Assembly (NCBI RefSeq): GCF_002836715.1
Contig: NZ_PJAT01000147.1
Coordinates: forward strand, 1-64,000
Length of the DNA: 64,000 nucleotides
Direction of reading: 5' to 3'
Source: Psychrobacter sp. 4Dc
GTDB lineage: Bacteria; Pseudomonadota; Gammaproteobacteria; Pseudomonadales; Moraxellaceae
The position numbers were made by a program, and so were the translations under genes. The notes beneath the pieces are model-generated. The model made no database searches. It was not told the DNA's origin and saw nothing but the letters and a program-made list of their open reading frames with translations. Positions 1 through 10,331 of this stretch are shown here, in pieces; within the stretch, counting starts at the first letter, position 1; the number at the start of each line of letters is the position of its first letter.

Positions 1-82
1 ATAAAAATACTAATATAGAAAAAATTGTTCAGTGTTTATTACTCAATTCTATGTTCTGAAAAGTCAGTTTTGGAGTTTATTG

Positions 83-1039
83 ATGTGTGGCAACGAATCA
101 GCGACTATGGCTGAGAGAATATACGCTAGAGAAGCTTTAAAAAATATCTATCCTCTTATAGATACGCATACACATTTTGACGCTCCTGTATTCGATACTG
201 ACCGAAGGCAGCAGGTAGAGCAGGCTTATAGTCAAGGTGTCTGTCACTTAGTGCTAGTAGGTTATTTATACCATTATTTTGATCGAATGTACGATACTCA
301 AGACTCCATCAATGAACTGTCGCAATCGTCTGCGACCAAGGCAAACAACCAAGATAAATGCAATGTTACAGCCCATATCGCACTTGGCTTACACCCATTT
401 TATATTGAGCAGCATACTTACGATCATTTGATACAACTTGAGCAAATGGTGATAGAGCGTCGTCCATTAGCTATTGGTGAGATTGGATTAGACACCTTTA
501 CCGATGCAATGAAGCAGCCTGATGTATTTGTTAAACAAAAAAGGTTCTTTGCGGCGCAGTTGGATATAGCAGTGGCCCATCGACTTCCAGTAATGCTGCA
601 TATTCGTAAAGCGCATGCTGAAGCGCTCGCAATATTAAAAGCGCATAAATACGATGCGCATAAATTAGGTGGTATTGCCCATAGCTTTAGTGGTGGCGAA
701 CAAGAGGCGAAGGCTTTTGTAAAATTGGGGTTTAAGCTCGGTATTACTGGTCAGATAACCAATCCGAATGCCAAAAAACTGCGCCGTGCTATTCAAGTAG
801 CAGTTGAGAGTCATGGCATCGAATGCTTGGTCATTGAAACGGATTGTCCAGATATGACACCTATTATGTGTCAGACAACGGATAATACTGATTCACATAA
901 TAGGAATGTACCAGCCAATCTCCCATGGGTATTGGCAAGCTTGAGTGAGCTATTAGAAATACCACATGATAAACTTGCTAAGCAGTTATGGCAAAATAGC
1001 TGTGATGCTCTGAAAGTAGACTGGGCTTATTCAACGTAA
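83..1039 (+). CDS. tatD: TatD-family metal-dependent hydrolase (DNase)
   Basis: Predicted cytoplasmic TIM-barrel metal-dependent nuclease. Visible family signatures are the N-terminal DTHTHFD metal-binding motif, GEIGLD in the middle, LHIRKAH, the GIAHSFSGG histidine, and the late ETDCPDM motif. The reading frame opens with GTG at 32, but the ATG at 83 has a GGAG seven bases upstream and removes a hydrophobic extension unlike the family, so I chose it. A Gln/Asn/Ser-rich insert near residues 85-100 is probably a surface loop. TatD proteins are 3'-5' exonucleases linked to DNA repair and quality control; the substrate here is inferred from family only. Confidence 0.88.
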   Translation: MCGNESATMAERIYAREALKNIYPLIDTHTHFDAPVFDTDRRQQVEQAYSQGVCHLVLVGYLYHYFDRMYDTQDSINELSQSSATKANNQDKCNVTAHIALGLHPFYIEQHTYDHLIQLEQMVIERRPLAIGEIGLDTFTDAMKQPDVFVKQKRFFAAQLDIAVAHRLPVMLHIRKAHAEALAILKAHKYDAHKLGGIAHSFSGGEQEAKAFVKLGFKLGITGQITNPNAKKLRRAIQVAVESHGIECLVIETDCPDMTPIMCQTTDNTDSHNRNVPANLPWVLASLSELLEIPHDKLAKQLWQNSCDALKVDWAYST

Positions 1040-1139
1040 CTATACTATTTATAAGAAAAGCATCGTTGTAATTAGACGCTAAAAAGTACTAGCCAAATAA
1101 ATGACAACCAAAATATTTGAAAAGAGAATTTGATCTGTT

Positions 1140-2000
1140 ATGAGTGACACGCGACAATTTGAACAACCAGAATCCGTCGAAGACAGTCTTGCACAAGACG
1201 AATCGAGCCAACAAGATGAGCAGTACGATCGTCGTTTTCAAGGTACACGGACACTCTATGGTACCTCAGCGGTTGATACTTTTTCGGCAGCTCATGTCTA
1301 CATTATTGGTGTAGGAGGAGTGGGCTCTTGGGCAGCAGAGGCGCTGGCTCGGACAGCAGTGGGAACGATTACGCTGATTGATTTGGATGTATTGGTTGCG
1401 TCTAATGTCAATCGCCAACTGCCTGCACTAGACAGCACGTTTGGACAAAGTAAAATTGAAGCAATGGCAACTCGTATTAGAGAGATTAATCCCACAGTAA
1501 CCTTAAATTTAATCGATGACTTTTTGACAGTAGATAATGTCGCTACACTCTTACCAAGTCGTGAAGCAGTTAAATCTGCCAATGCTCAGGGGAAACCGAT
1601 TGTTATTTTAGATTGCGTAGACGATATGAATGCGAAACTAGCAATCGCTTTACACTGTCGTTTTAATAAACTAAAGTTGGTCTGTGCGGGTGGTGCAGGT
1701 GGTAAGATAGATCCAAGTCAGATTAGAGTAAGTGATTTGCGTGACTGTTATCAAGACCCACTATTAGCAAAGTTACGCAACAAGTTACGCCACGAAAAAG
1801 GCATTAATAGTGCTTTAAAAGAAAAATTTGGTATCAAATGTGTCTATTCGACAGAGCCACCGATTGTAGATAAAAGCTGTCAAACAGGCGGTTTACAGTG
1901 CGGTGGTTATGGCTCAGCAGTGGTCGTTACGTCAGTGGTGGCGATGATTATGGTGAGTGAAGCATTACAATTATTAATAAGACAGACGAGTCGTAACTAA
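1140..2000 (+). CDS. tcdA: tRNA threonylcarbamoyladenosine dehydratase TcdA
   Basis: E1-like ThiF/MoeB-family enzyme that cyclises t6A to ct6A at position 37 of ANN-decoding tRNAs, using ATP. The nucleotide-binding glycine motif GVGGVGSWAAEALAR is near residues 57-71, followed by LIDLD, the NVNRQ motif and a conserved DCVDD. Length of 286 residues fits the family. The first ~30 residues are a Gln/Asp-rich tail not found in E. coli TcdA. The gene follows tatD on the same strand after about 100 bases and may be co-transcribed with it. The CsdE/CsdA partner genes are not in the window. Confidence 0.9.
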   Translation: MSDTRQFEQPESVEDSLAQDESSQQDEQYDRRFQGTRTLYGTSAVDTFSAAHVYIIGVGGVGSWAAEALARTAVGTITLIDLDVLVASNVNRQLPALDSTFGQSKIEAMATRIREINPTVTLNLIDDFLTVDNVATLLPSREAVKSANAQGKPIVILDCVDDMNAKLAIALHCRFNKLKLVCAGGAGGKIDPSQIRVSDLRDCYQDPLLAKLRNKLRHEKGINSALKEKFGIKCVYSTEPPIVDKSCQTGGLQCGGYGSAVVVTSVVAMIMVSEALQLLIRQTSRN

Positions 2001-2030
2001 TGTGTCTGATATTATTTAATGGAGTTTACC

Positions 2031-3833
2031 TTGTCTATATCTAACTCACCTCAGCAGAGCTATCCAGTAACGGCAGATGAATCAGAACGTGTTCATAAAC
2101 TGAGAAAATATGATGTGCTCAACAATAACGAGGAGTCTGCATTTGAGCGTCTCATTGATCTTGCCAAGCTGTTTTTTGATGTGCCAGTTGTCATGATCAG
2201 CTTTATGGATGAGAAAACCCAGTATCTAAAAACAGGCCGTGTACCCGATCGCTTGTTTGGTAATATCTGTCAAACACCACGTAATATTGCTTTTTGTAAT
2301 TATACGGTACTGACAAATGATGTCTTCGTCGTACCAGATGCATTAGAAGATAGCCGTTTTAATCAAAATCCACTTGTCATAGAGCCTCCTTATTTACGGT
2401 TTTATGCAGGTGCACCCATTATTTTATATGAAGACAATAAAACCTATCGACTGGGTTCATTATGTTTGATGGATATCAAGCCTAATCATAGTTTTAATGA
2501 ACAACAATCAGAGATCTTGGCAGAGTTTGCCAAAATGGCAGCTGATGCTTTGCAATTACAGGATAAGCAGCGTGATGCTAAGCGTGCTAATGAAATGAAA
2601 TCGAGCTTTTTGGCTAATATGAGTCATGAAATTCGCACACCGATGAACGGTATTATCGGTATGGTAGAGATGTTAGGCGATACCCAACTCAGTAATGAAC
2701 AGCGAGAATACGTTGATAATATAAAAGTTTCTAACGAGCATTTGATGGTCATCATTAATGGTATTTTGGACTTATCAAAAGTTGAGTCTGGAAAAATGAC
2801 GATTGATTCTATTCCATTGAATTTATCTAGCTTATGTAATGAGGTCGTCAGTTTATTTGCAATAAAGGCACGTCAAAGAGGCCTGACCTTAGATTATAAT
2901 TATACTGAAACGCTATCACCTTATGTAAACGGTGATCCTGTACGTCTAAAACAGATTATTGCAAACTTGGTCAATAACGCGATTAAATTCACGCGTGAAG
3001 GTGGTCAAGTAAGTATCGATGTTAAACATATGGACAATTGCTACTGTCCAAATAACATCGATGAAAAATTTGTGAGTACGAGTAAAGAAAAAGAGGCAAG
3101 CAAAATAGAATGCGATAAAACTGGTCAGAACATGACTTTGTGTATAGAAGTGAAAGATACGGGTGTTGGTATCAAAGAAGAGTCATTAGAGGCGATATTT
3201 GATGCTTATGACCAAGCAAATAAGTTTACCCATCGTATTTATGGTGGTACTGGACTTGGACTGTCTGTTTGTAAGTCCCTAGTCGATTTGATGGGTGGTC
3301 AGATTCACGTAAACAGTGAAGTAGGGGTTGGTACGACATTTAGTGTTTTATTACCGTTGACTACTATTGATGAAGACAAGTATGAGGTATGGCAAGACTC
3401 TAACGATATGACGATGATTGAACCTACGCATGAGCGGTCTGGCCATATCTTGTTGGTTGAAGATGATACTGTTAATGCGATTATTGCCAAAAAAGCACTA
3501 ACCAACAGTGGTCATACCGTCACTCATGTTACTGATGGTCAGCAAGCAATTGAGGCTTTTGCTTTATTCCCTGAGCGTTATGATGTGATATTAATGGATC
3601 ATCACATGCCGATTTTGGATGGGGTACAGGCGACTATTAAATTGCATGAATTATATGATCCTCAAGTATTGCCGCCCATTATTGCCTTGACTGCCAATGC
3701 AATGGACGGCGAGCGTGAGAAATATCTGAAAGTTGGTATGCAGGATTATTGCACCAAACCTTTTAAGCAAGAGCAGCTAAATGCCTTAGTACAGTATTGG
3801 CTGATACAAAAGCAATCATTGGAAGAAGAGTAA
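2031..3833 (+). CDS. soluble hybrid sensor histidine kinase (GAF-HisKA-HATPase-REC)
   Basis: Cytoplasmic hybrid two-component kinase with no membrane segment. A GAF domain covers about residues 25-185, then a HisKA H-box ([15 protein letters not shown], His about 199-203), an HATPase_c domain with [14 protein letters not shown] and GGTGLGL boxes, and a C-terminal receiver whose phospho-acceptor Asp lies in [10 protein letters not shown], with the switch Lys in CTKPF. The frame opens with ATG at 2019, but that ATG has no Shine-Dalgarno, whereas GGAG at 2021-2024 sits six bases before an in-frame TTG at 2031, which I take as the start. The signal is unknown; no partner regulator lies next to it. 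A hydrophilic Lys/Glu-rich insert interrupts the HATPase domain near residue 350. Confidence 0.85.
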   Translation: MSISNSPQQSYPVTADESERVHKLRKYDVLNNNEESAFERLIDLAKLFFDVPVVMISFMDEKTQYLKTGRVPDRLFGNICQTPRNIAFCNYTVLTNDVFVVPDALEDSRFNQNPLVIEPPYLRFYAGAPIILYEDNKTYRLGSLCLMDIKPNHSFNEQQSEILAEFAKMAADALQLQDKQRDAKRANEMKSSFLANMSHEIRTPMNGIIGMVEMLGDTQLSNEQREYVDNIKVSNEHLMVIINGILDLSKVESGKMTIDSIPLNLSSLCNEVVSLFAIKARQRGLTLDYNYTETLSPYVNGDPVRLKQIIANLVNNAIKFTREGGQVSIDVKHMDNCYCPNNIDEKFVSTSKEKEASKIECDKTGQNMTLCIEVKDTGVGIKEESLEAIFDAYDQANKFTHRIYGGTGLGLSVCKSLVDLMGGQIHVNSEVGVGTTFSVLLPLTTIDEDKYEVWQDSNDMTMIEPTHERSGHILLVEDDTVNAIIAKKALTNSGHTVTHVTDGQQAIEAFALFPERYDVILMDHHMPILDGVQATIKLHELYDPQVLPPIIALTANAMDGEREKYLKVGMQDYCTKPFKQEQLNALVQYWLIQKQSLEEE

Positions 3834-3897
3834 CTTACTAAATATTAGTATTGGCGCCATTGATTAGCATTTTAATGTAACTATGATCGGTAAATAT

Positions 3898-3937
3898 AAA
3901 AAAAGCTTAACCGCCTATATGGTGGTTAAGCTTTTTT
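3898..3937. terminator. bidirectional rho-independent terminator
   Basis: A long hairpin with arms AAAAAGCTTAACCGCC and GGTGGTTAAGCTTTTT (one G:U pair) separates the convergent kinase and efp genes. A-tract and T-tract flanks allow termination in both directions. Confidence 0.85.
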
Positions 3938-3991
3938 ATTGATGATAAAGATATCAGTAAATATCAACTACCAGTCATGTTTAGAGCGATA

Positions 3992-4564
3992 TTAGTTCAC
4001 GCGAGTTTGGTAGTCGCCAGTACGCGTATCAACACGTACCACTTCACCTTGTTGCACGAATAATGGCACACGTACAACAGCACCTGTCTCTAATTTAGCA
4101 GGTTTGCCACCACCGCCTGAAGTATCGCCGCGTACGCCAGGATCTGTTTCTACAATTTCTAACTCAACGAAGTTAGGCGGCGTGACTGACAGAGGAGCGC
4201 CATTAAATAACGTAATGGTACATAGAGCATTGCTGTTTTCTTTTAACCACTTGATTGAATCACTCATTGCGTTTTTGTCCGCTTGAATCTGCTCAAAGCT
4301 CTCAGGATGCATAAAATGCCAAAACTCGCCATCGTTATATAGATAGTTCATTTCAGTATCCATCACATCAGCAGCTTCTAGGCTGTCACCTGACTTGAAA
4401 GTTTGTTCCAGTACTTTGCCACTACGAAGATTGCGCAACTTAACACGGTTAAAGGCTTGACCTTTACCAGGTTTGACAAACTCGTTTTCAAGAATGGCAC
4501 AAGGGTTGCCATCAAGCATCACTTTTAGACCAGCTTTAAATTCATTAGTAGAAAAACTTGCCAC
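3992..4564 (-). CDS. efp: elongation factor P
   Basis: EF-P, 190 residues, relieves ribosome stalling at polyproline stretches. The N-terminal KOW-like domain contains VKPGKGQAF, with Lys34 at the position beta-lysylated in the E. coli type of EF-P. Two OB-fold domains follow, with the C-terminal signature [11 protein letters not shown] and [13 protein letters not shown]. It faces epmB across a 160-base divergent spacer, and EpmB supplies the (R)-beta-lysine that EpmA attaches to Lys34. This pairing supports the lysylation pathway rather than rhamnosylation; epmA itself is not in the window. Confidence 0.97.
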   Translation of the reverse strand: MASFSTNEFKAGLKVMLDGNPCAILENEFVKPGKGQAFNRVKLRNLRSGKVLEQTFKSGDSLEAADVMDTEMNYLYNDGEFWHFMHPESFEQIQADKNAMSDSIKWLKENSNALCTITLFNGAPLSVTPPNFVELEIVETDPGVRGDTSGGGGKPAKLETGAVVRVPLFVQQGEVVRVDTRTGDYQTRVN

Positions 4565-4724
4565 AAGAAACTCCTAGGGGTTGTAAATATAATAGTAAGA
4601 CATAGGGCTGACTGTACCAAAATTTTCTGTTATGCCAAGTATTTACGGATTAACGAGGATACTTTGATAGGCTAGACACTAAGGGCGTATAATATCGGAT
4701 TTTGGGCACAGGTAATAGGCTGTC

Positions 4725-5732
4725 ATGATAAACCATTTAATCACACAAAAAAACTGGCAAACGCAATTATCGGAAGCTATTACATCTGTTGATGAGCTAT
4801 TGAGTAACCTACAGCTTGAATCAATGCGTGCAGAAGTTTACGTACCTAAGCATTTTGAACTGCGTGTGCCGCGTGGCTTTGTGGCAAAAATGGCTATTGG
4901 CGACCGTAATGATCCCCTGCTTAAACAAGTGTTGCCAGACCAGCAAGAGCAAATCAATGTCACAGGCTACGTAGCAGATCCGCTAAGCGAAAACACTCAA
5001 AACCCTGTGAAAGGCTTGCTTCATAAATATCAGTCGAGAGTATTGTTAACGATTACAGGCGCGTGCGCTATTCACTGCCGTTACTGCTTTCGTCAGCATT
5101 TTGACTATAGTGCCAATATGCCGACTGCTGATGCAAAAGAAAATATCATCAATTATATTAATGCAAATCCTGAGGTCAATGAGGTAATTTTAAGTGGTGG
5201 TGACCCACTAAATGTGACCAATCGACGTTTGTTTTCATGGTTAGATACTTTGGAATCTCTTCCGCAGATTACTACCATTCGGCTGCATACGCGTTTGCCA
5301 TTGGTGATACCCGCACGCTTGGACGCTGCATTGTTAGAGAGGTTATCTCAAAGTCGCTGTCATATTGTCATGGTCATTCACTGTAATCATGCCAATGAGC
5401 TAGATGTACCAACCGCTGAGTATTTGCAACGTGCTAGAGCAGCTGGAGTTACGCTATTAAACCAAGCCGTGTTGTTAAAAGGTGTCAACGATACTCTTGA
5501 CGGGCAAGTGAAGCTTAGTCAGCGTTTGTTTGCTTCTGGCGTGCTACCATACTATTTACATGTGTTGGATAAAGTAGCTGGTGCAGCGCATTTCGATAGT
5601 AGTGAGCAAGTAGCGATTGAGCTGTATTGGGCGTTACTAGCATCATTGCCAGGCTACCTCGTCCCTAAGTTGGTCAGAGAGTTACCGAATAGACCTTTTA
5701 AAGTACCGATTGATATTTACAGCAATAGCTAA
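4725..5732 (+). CDS. epmB: EF-P beta-lysylation protein EpmB (lysine 2,3-aminomutase family)
   Basis: Radical-SAM, PLP-dependent aminomutase converting (S)-alpha-lysine to (R)-beta-lysine for EF-P modification. The [4Fe-4S]/SAM motif is CAIHCRYC with Cys114, Cys118 and Cys121, followed by LSGGDPL. At 335 residues it matches short EpmB rather than the longer catabolic KamA. The RVPRGF segment near residue 50 is also typical. It is divergent from efp, which agrees with its function. Confidence 0.95.
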   Translation: MINHLITQKNWQTQLSEAITSVDELLSNLQLESMRAEVYVPKHFELRVPRGFVAKMAIGDRNDPLLKQVLPDQQEQINVTGYVADPLSENTQNPVKGLLHKYQSRVLLTITGACAIHCRYCFRQHFDYSANMPTADAKENIINYINANPEVNEVILSGGDPLNVTNRRLFSWLDTLESLPQITTIRLHTRLPLVIPARLDAALLERLSQSRCHIVMVIHCNHANELDVPTAEYLQRARAAGVTLLNQAVLLKGVNDTLDGQVKLSQRLFASGVLPYYLHVLDKVAGAAHFDSSEQVAIELYWALLASLPGYLVPKLVRELPNRPFKVPIDIYSNS

Positions 5733-6099
5733 TGTAGGGCACTATATTAGCTTAGAGAAATTAGTAAACAAAGAGCGGCTCTTAAAAAAGATGCGGATAG
5801 TATCTTTAAAAATCAAAATCTAGGATTTATGCTTTTTTATAAGTGTAAATAGATATATGATTGGAACAGAATATAGGTTGTCGATATACCAGTTAATCAA
5901 AAGCATATAACGCTAGTTTCAAGACTCTGCCAGTATGTAGGTATTGTCAGAGCGTACTGCTAGATTTAGGCTCACAATAAATAGATATCATCACTTTTCT
6001 ATAGTCGAGCTTGACAAACATTTTTTATGCCATGCATGTATTTGTACTGCTGCATATTACTGATTGCTTCAGAGTGACTAATAGAGAGTAAAGATACTG
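5733..6099 (+). other. 367-base intergenic region, no gene seen
   Basis: No convincing ORF. It contains two weak hairpins after epmB (AAGAG/CTCTT at about 5769-5781 and AAAGAT/ATCTTT at about 5788-5809), which could be a poor terminator, and an imperfect CTCTGcCA/TGtCAGAG stem at about 5924-5951. A TTGACA hexamer at 6011-6016 may be the -35 box of the next gene, but no good -10 was found at standard spacing. Confidence 0.35.
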
Positions 6100-7857
6100 A
6101 TGATAACGTTATCAATGCTTCAAGAGCATTTAGATTCTACAGAGCCACTACCTCCGCTATCTAATCGCTCAGTAAATGGTCAAGAACGTTACTTGTTAAA
6201 AATGTTGGCAACGCTACCGGCGCTCAGCCAAGAGCAGCAAACAGAACATTTAGAGAGTCTACTGACAGTATTACGTGAATCCAATATGGATGAACAACAG
6301 CGTCTTAAATTAATGGCAACAGTCATTGATGCTTCAGACCGGCTGATTGCAGCTTTTAGGCAGCACTATATCTATGAGACAGGTGCGCTTAGTCAGGATC
6401 AGATGTCTTATATCGCTCAAATGCAATCGCTGCATTATTTAATTATTATGGTTTACGACAAAGTCATACGTCGTGAGACGCAGTTGTCAGAAGCCTCCTT
6501 AAACCAATCTTCTGGTAAAGGTTGGCAGCGTTTTTTTGGTGCTGAGACTACACCTGATAGCACGCTTGCTATTGCGATTTATCAATCACTATTAAGATAC
6601 CAAAAACTATTAGCAGAAGAAACACTGTGCTATCGAAAGCCATCAGATTACCTGTGGTCTAAAGTCAATCAGTTATATTATCTGGCTCATCAGAAAAAAG
6701 TAGCTGATATGGATTTAAGTCTACATACTGTCACCAATCAAACAAACAGTATCCATCAGCTATATTGCCAAATCTGTTTGCATCACTTGTTAAATTTGCG
6801 TGCTATGAGGCGCCCGAATATCTTACTCGTACAGCGTCTATTGCCTGACTGGGCTAAACACATGGTCGCGACAATGGAGCCCGCCACCGAGACAAAAGTT
6901 TTCGTTGATCTTCATAGTAGTAAGCCACCAAGCTATTTGACCGTCAACTCTCATATCAACCCCTATGAAGATCGTCATGACTGTCTATTTATAGAACTGA
7001 CACCGATAATTGAATATTTTGAGTCACGTAAAAAAGCCTTTATCGATGAAGGCAACACAGCAGAATATAGTCTGCTTAATGCTATTTCGATGACCATTAG
7101 CTATCGCTATTTGCAGCCGCCACCTACCTTACCAACCAAATATACTAGCAAGCAGCAGGCAAAATTAATCACCAATTTTAATGATATACACTACCATGTA
7201 GGTCATTCAAAAACTTTTGCCAATTTGATCGCTATCAAACATCTACGAGAAGAAGACAGGCCTTTATACGATACATTTGATAGCGAGCGTAGTCGCAGTA
7301 GCGTTATAAATATTGAGATATTTGACGACTATGAAAGTTCTTCAGCATATCGCAAACTGCATTTGTTGCCAAAAAATGGTAAGCCTAATGAGAAGGTTGC
7401 AGACAAAAATATTTTCAATAAAGAGAGGCTTATTGTAGAAAAACATGACTCTGACCTTTCTCTAACGGCACCGCAGCCCTTACACATAATGAGTTTAATT
7501 TTGGTCTATGGCTCTGAAAATACAGAACAACCTGATTGGTCAATAGGGGTGGTACGCTGGTTCAATGTAGATACTAAAAATCCAGAAGTGGAATGGCAAA
7601 TACTCGGGCATAAAATTGTGGCATGTGGATTACGTTTGGAAGGCAGTAAAACGCGAAGTCATCATTTTGTACCGGTATTTATTCTCGGTAAAGATGAACA
7701 GCTACAGACGACTGGCACGCTAATCGTACCGCCTTTTTACTTTCAAGCTGATGATAGAGTCGTCATGCGTATTGGTAATAAACAAACCACTCTACGATTA
7801 GGACGCAGGCTAATGATGACTGATAAGTTTAGTCAATATGAGGTGGCGCAGTTATAG
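6100..7857 (+). CDS. conserved protein of unknown function, upstream of fimX
   Basis: 585-residue predicted cytoplasmic protein with no signal peptide or membrane segment; I do not recognise a named family with certainty. The N-terminal ~300 residues look alpha-helical and Gln-rich. The last ~110 residues (from GVVRWFNVD to the end) alternate hydrophobic and polar residues as in a beta-barrel and could be a PilZ-like fold; this is a guess from pattern, and the canonical RxxxR...DxSxxG motif is not evident. The gene is followed by fimX 322 bases downstream on the same strand, so a shared role in c-di-GMP or type IV pilus control is the main contextual hint. Confidence 0.65.
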   Translation: MITLSMLQEHLDSTEPLPPLSNRSVNGQERYLLKMLATLPALSQEQQTEHLESLLTVLRESNMDEQQRLKLMATVIDASDRLIAAFRQHYIYETGALSQDQMSYIAQMQSLHYLIIMVYDKVIRRETQLSEASLNQSSGKGWQRFFGAETTPDSTLAIAIYQSLLRYQKLLAEETLCYRKPSDYLWSKVNQLYYLAHQKKVADMDLSLHTVTNQTNSIHQLYCQICLHHLLNLRAMRRPNILLVQRLLPDWAKHMVATMEPATETKVFVDLHSSKPPSYLTVNSHINPYEDRHDCLFIELTPIIEYFESRKKAFIDEGNTAEYSLLNAISMTISYRYLQPPPTLPTKYTSKQQAKLITNFNDIHYHVGHSKTFANLIAIKHLREEDRPLYDTFDSERSRSSVINIEIFDDYESSSAYRKLHLLPKNGKPNEKVADKNIFNKERLIVEKHDSDLSLTAPQPLHIMSLILVYGSENTEQPDWSIGVVRWFNVDTKNPEVEWQILGHKIVACGLRLEGSKTRSHHFVPVFILGKDEQLQTTGTLIVPPFYFQADDRVVMRIGNKQTTLRLGRRLMMTDKFSQYEVAQL

Positions 7858-8179
7858 CGCTTAGAGGTACTTAGATGCGACAAGTATTTCAGGCCATAAC
7901 GGAGAGTTTATACAGATTTTCGTCAGTAATATAGTAGGCGACAAAGGGCATAAGTTAATCTGCAGTTGGTCTAATTATTGTCTATAATGATAAATATTGT
8001 TACTCTGACTTTTATGATATCTCTAACTATAAAATAATTATCATAGTGAAAACTCAGTCTATACTGATAGGGTTAATAGAATATTAACGCTAGCATGTTT
8101 TATGTGCTAGGTTAGTTTTAGGCAAAGATGTAAAGTAACAAAATAAAAGATAACAATACGTACGACTAAAAGGCTCCTT
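7858..8179 (+). other. 322-base intergenic region upstream of fimX
   Basis: AT-rich, no ORF of note. A TATAAT hexamer at 7983-7988 has no matching -35 at 16-18 bases. It may hold the fimX promoter but I cannot place it. Confidence 0.3.
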
Positions 8180-10267
8180 ATGCGCTCTCAATCTCTTTTA
8201 AATTTATTGGTAATCAATGATGATCAGCTCTACGCTGAACGTCTTGTGCAGTTATTGAGTCCTTATTACGATAATGTAAATTTAGGGTTTTTGGACGATA
8301 AAGAAGAGCTATTGAAACTCTTACGCCAACCGTGGGATATCTTGGTATTTGGTAAGGCTTATGATATGAGCTTTACGGATGTAGTGAGCCTAGTACAAGA
8401 GCAAAATATTGATCTGCCGATGATTTGTCTAGTGAACGAAGAGATAGCGACGACAGCTTGTAATGAGGAAGGACTACCTACTGTTATTAGTGGCACAATG
8501 GTCAAAGCGCTCACCATCGATCAAGAAATGCCTGTCGTCATGGCTATTTGTCTACAGCATAGTAGTTTGCGCAGTCGTCGTGAGCTAAAAACTTTACGTC
8601 AAGTACTGTCTGAAGCAGAACAACGTGCTAATGTGCTGATTAAGAACTCCAAGAGCGCGGTTGCTTATATTGATGAAGGGATTCATATCTTTGCTAATGA
8701 TCCCTATCTCCAATTATTCGGTTTCAAATCAATGAATGAAGCGGTAGGCGTGCCTATTATTGATCTGATTTCGGGTGGTGATAGTGTCAAAGGATTTAAA
8801 CAGTTTTTACGTCAGTTTGACAAAGGCAGTCGCCAAGACGTTGAGTTTAATTTTGAAAGTGTGCGGACAGATGGCAGCACTTTTGAAGCGAAACTACAAT
8901 TAGCATCAGCCACGTTAGAGGGCGAGCCAGTCATTCAGATTATTATTCAGCAGAATAGTAATAATAGTGCGGAGGTTGCTAAGCGTTTAGCTGAAGCTGA
9001 ACGTAAAGATAATTTAACTGGCTTAGATAATCGTCGTGGTTTTGAAGAGCAGATGATAGCAATACATCAGCAGGCGTCCCAAGGACTAATGACCGCAGCC
9101 CTGCTATATGTGCAGGTTGATAATGTAGGAAAAATAAGAAGTAGTTTAGGTCTACAAGGAATAGATGCAACGGTCAAACAAGTTGCCCACACATTAACTG
9201 AGCTAGTACCTGATGGGCATGTGAGCCGTTTTAGCGATACAGCATTTACGATTTTAGTAAAAAACAAGATGACGAGTGATCTTGAAGAGATTGCTAAACA
9301 TATCGGTTCGTCAATCAAGGGTATGTTTATTGAAGTTGATAAACGTACAACGAGTACAACAGTCAGTATTGCTGTTGTCAAAATTGAAAAAAATCCTGTA
9401 GAGCCTGTCATTATATTAGAACGCGCCATGGATGCTATCAGCCAAATCATGGTAGAGACTTCTAATAGTGGCGGGTCTTACCGTATATATGACCCAAGCG
9501 AACATGCCAATAGTGACGATCATGCACTTGCTGAGTCATTAGTGGATGCTATTACTAATAACCGCTTTGAGCTATCATTTCAGCCAATATACGACATCAA
9601 CAACGATCGTAGCGACTTCTTTGAAGTGTATCTAAGGCTACCATTGTCCGATGCTGACAATACGGTATTAACCCCTGATCAATTTATGGCAGTGGCTAAA
9701 AAGCATCAACTGTTAGAGAAGATTGACCGATGGGTGCTTATCAATGCCTGTAAGAAAATCAACGATGTCCGCAAATTTCATCCTGAAGCCAAATTGTTAG
9801 TACAATTAACCAATGCTTCACTGGTTGATAAAAAATTGCCGATTGTTGCCAGTCAATTAATAAAAGCAGTAGGCGGTGCAGCTGGTGTATTGACACTCCA
9901 GTTCAATGAAATAGATATCTCTGATCATCTAACCGTCGCAAAATCTCAATTTTCCGCGCTTAACGATGTCAATTGTCAAATCGGTGTTAATAACTTTGGC
10001 TCGTCTGCCAAATCTATCGAAATTGCCAATTTTGTCCAGCCTGATATGGTACGCTTGGCACGCAGTTATATTCAAGACATTGGTTCAGCAGAAAATTTAG
10101 AAACGGTCAAGTCTATCATCATGCGCACTAATGATATCAAAGTTGATGTGCTCATGCCTTATATCGAAGATGCAGCAACGATGTCGGTCGCTTGGAGTGT
10201 GGGCGCACGCTATTTGCAGGGGTATTATTTAGAAGAGCCTAGTAGCACAATAAAGGTAGCGAGTTAA
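8180..10267 (+). CDS. fimX: FimX-like degenerate REC-PAS-GGDEF-EAL protein
   Basis: 695-residue cytoplasmic protein with the FimX domain order: receiver (1-~130), PAS (~145-255), GGDEF (~270-440) and EAL (~455-690). All three catalytic signatures are degraded. The receiver has DILVFG where the phospho-Asp belongs, the GGDEF site reads RFSDTAF, and the EAL site reads EVYLRL. In Pseudomonas and Xanthomonas, FimX proteins with the same degeneracy bind c-di-GMP through the EAL domain and promote polar type IV pilus assembly with PilZ and PilB. Length equals that of P. aeruginosa FimX (691 aa). The C-terminal GARYLQGYYLEEP motif is preserved. A pilus role is inferred from the family; no pil genes are in the window. 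Confidence 0.85.
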   Translation: MRSQSLLNLLVINDDQLYAERLVQLLSPYYDNVNLGFLDDKEELLKLLRQPWDILVFGKAYDMSFTDVVSLVQEQNIDLPMICLVNEEIATTACNEEGLPTVISGTMVKALTIDQEMPVVMAICLQHSSLRSRRELKTLRQVLSEAEQRANVLIKNSKSAVAYIDEGIHIFANDPYLQLFGFKSMNEAVGVPIIDLISGGDSVKGFKQFLRQFDKGSRQDVEFNFESVRTDGSTFEAKLQLASATLEGEPVIQIIIQQNSNNSAEVAKRLAEAERKDNLTGLDNRRGFEEQMIAIHQQASQGLMTAALLYVQVDNVGKIRSSLGLQGIDATVKQVAHTLTELVPDGHVSRFSDTAFTILVKNKMTSDLEEIAKHIGSSIKGMFIEVDKRTTSTTVSIAVVKIEKNPVEPVIILERAMDAISQIMVETSNSGGSYRIYDPSEHANSDDHALAESLVDAITNNRFELSFQPIYDINNDRSDFFEVYLRLPLSDADNTVLTPDQFMAVAKKHQLLEKIDRWVLINACKKINDVRKFHPEAKLLVQLTNASLVDKKLPIVASQLIKAVGGAAGVLTLQFNEIDISDHLTVAKSQFSALNDVNCQIGVNNFGSSAKSIEIANFVQPDMVRLARSYIQDIGSAENLETVKSIIMRTNDIKVDVLMPYIEDAATMSVAWSVGARYLQGYYLEEPSSTIKVAS

Positions 10268-10331
10268 AAGGCCAATATGTCATATCGTTTATGTCATAGC
10301 GATAATATTCTTCAACTAAAGATTGCTAAAA

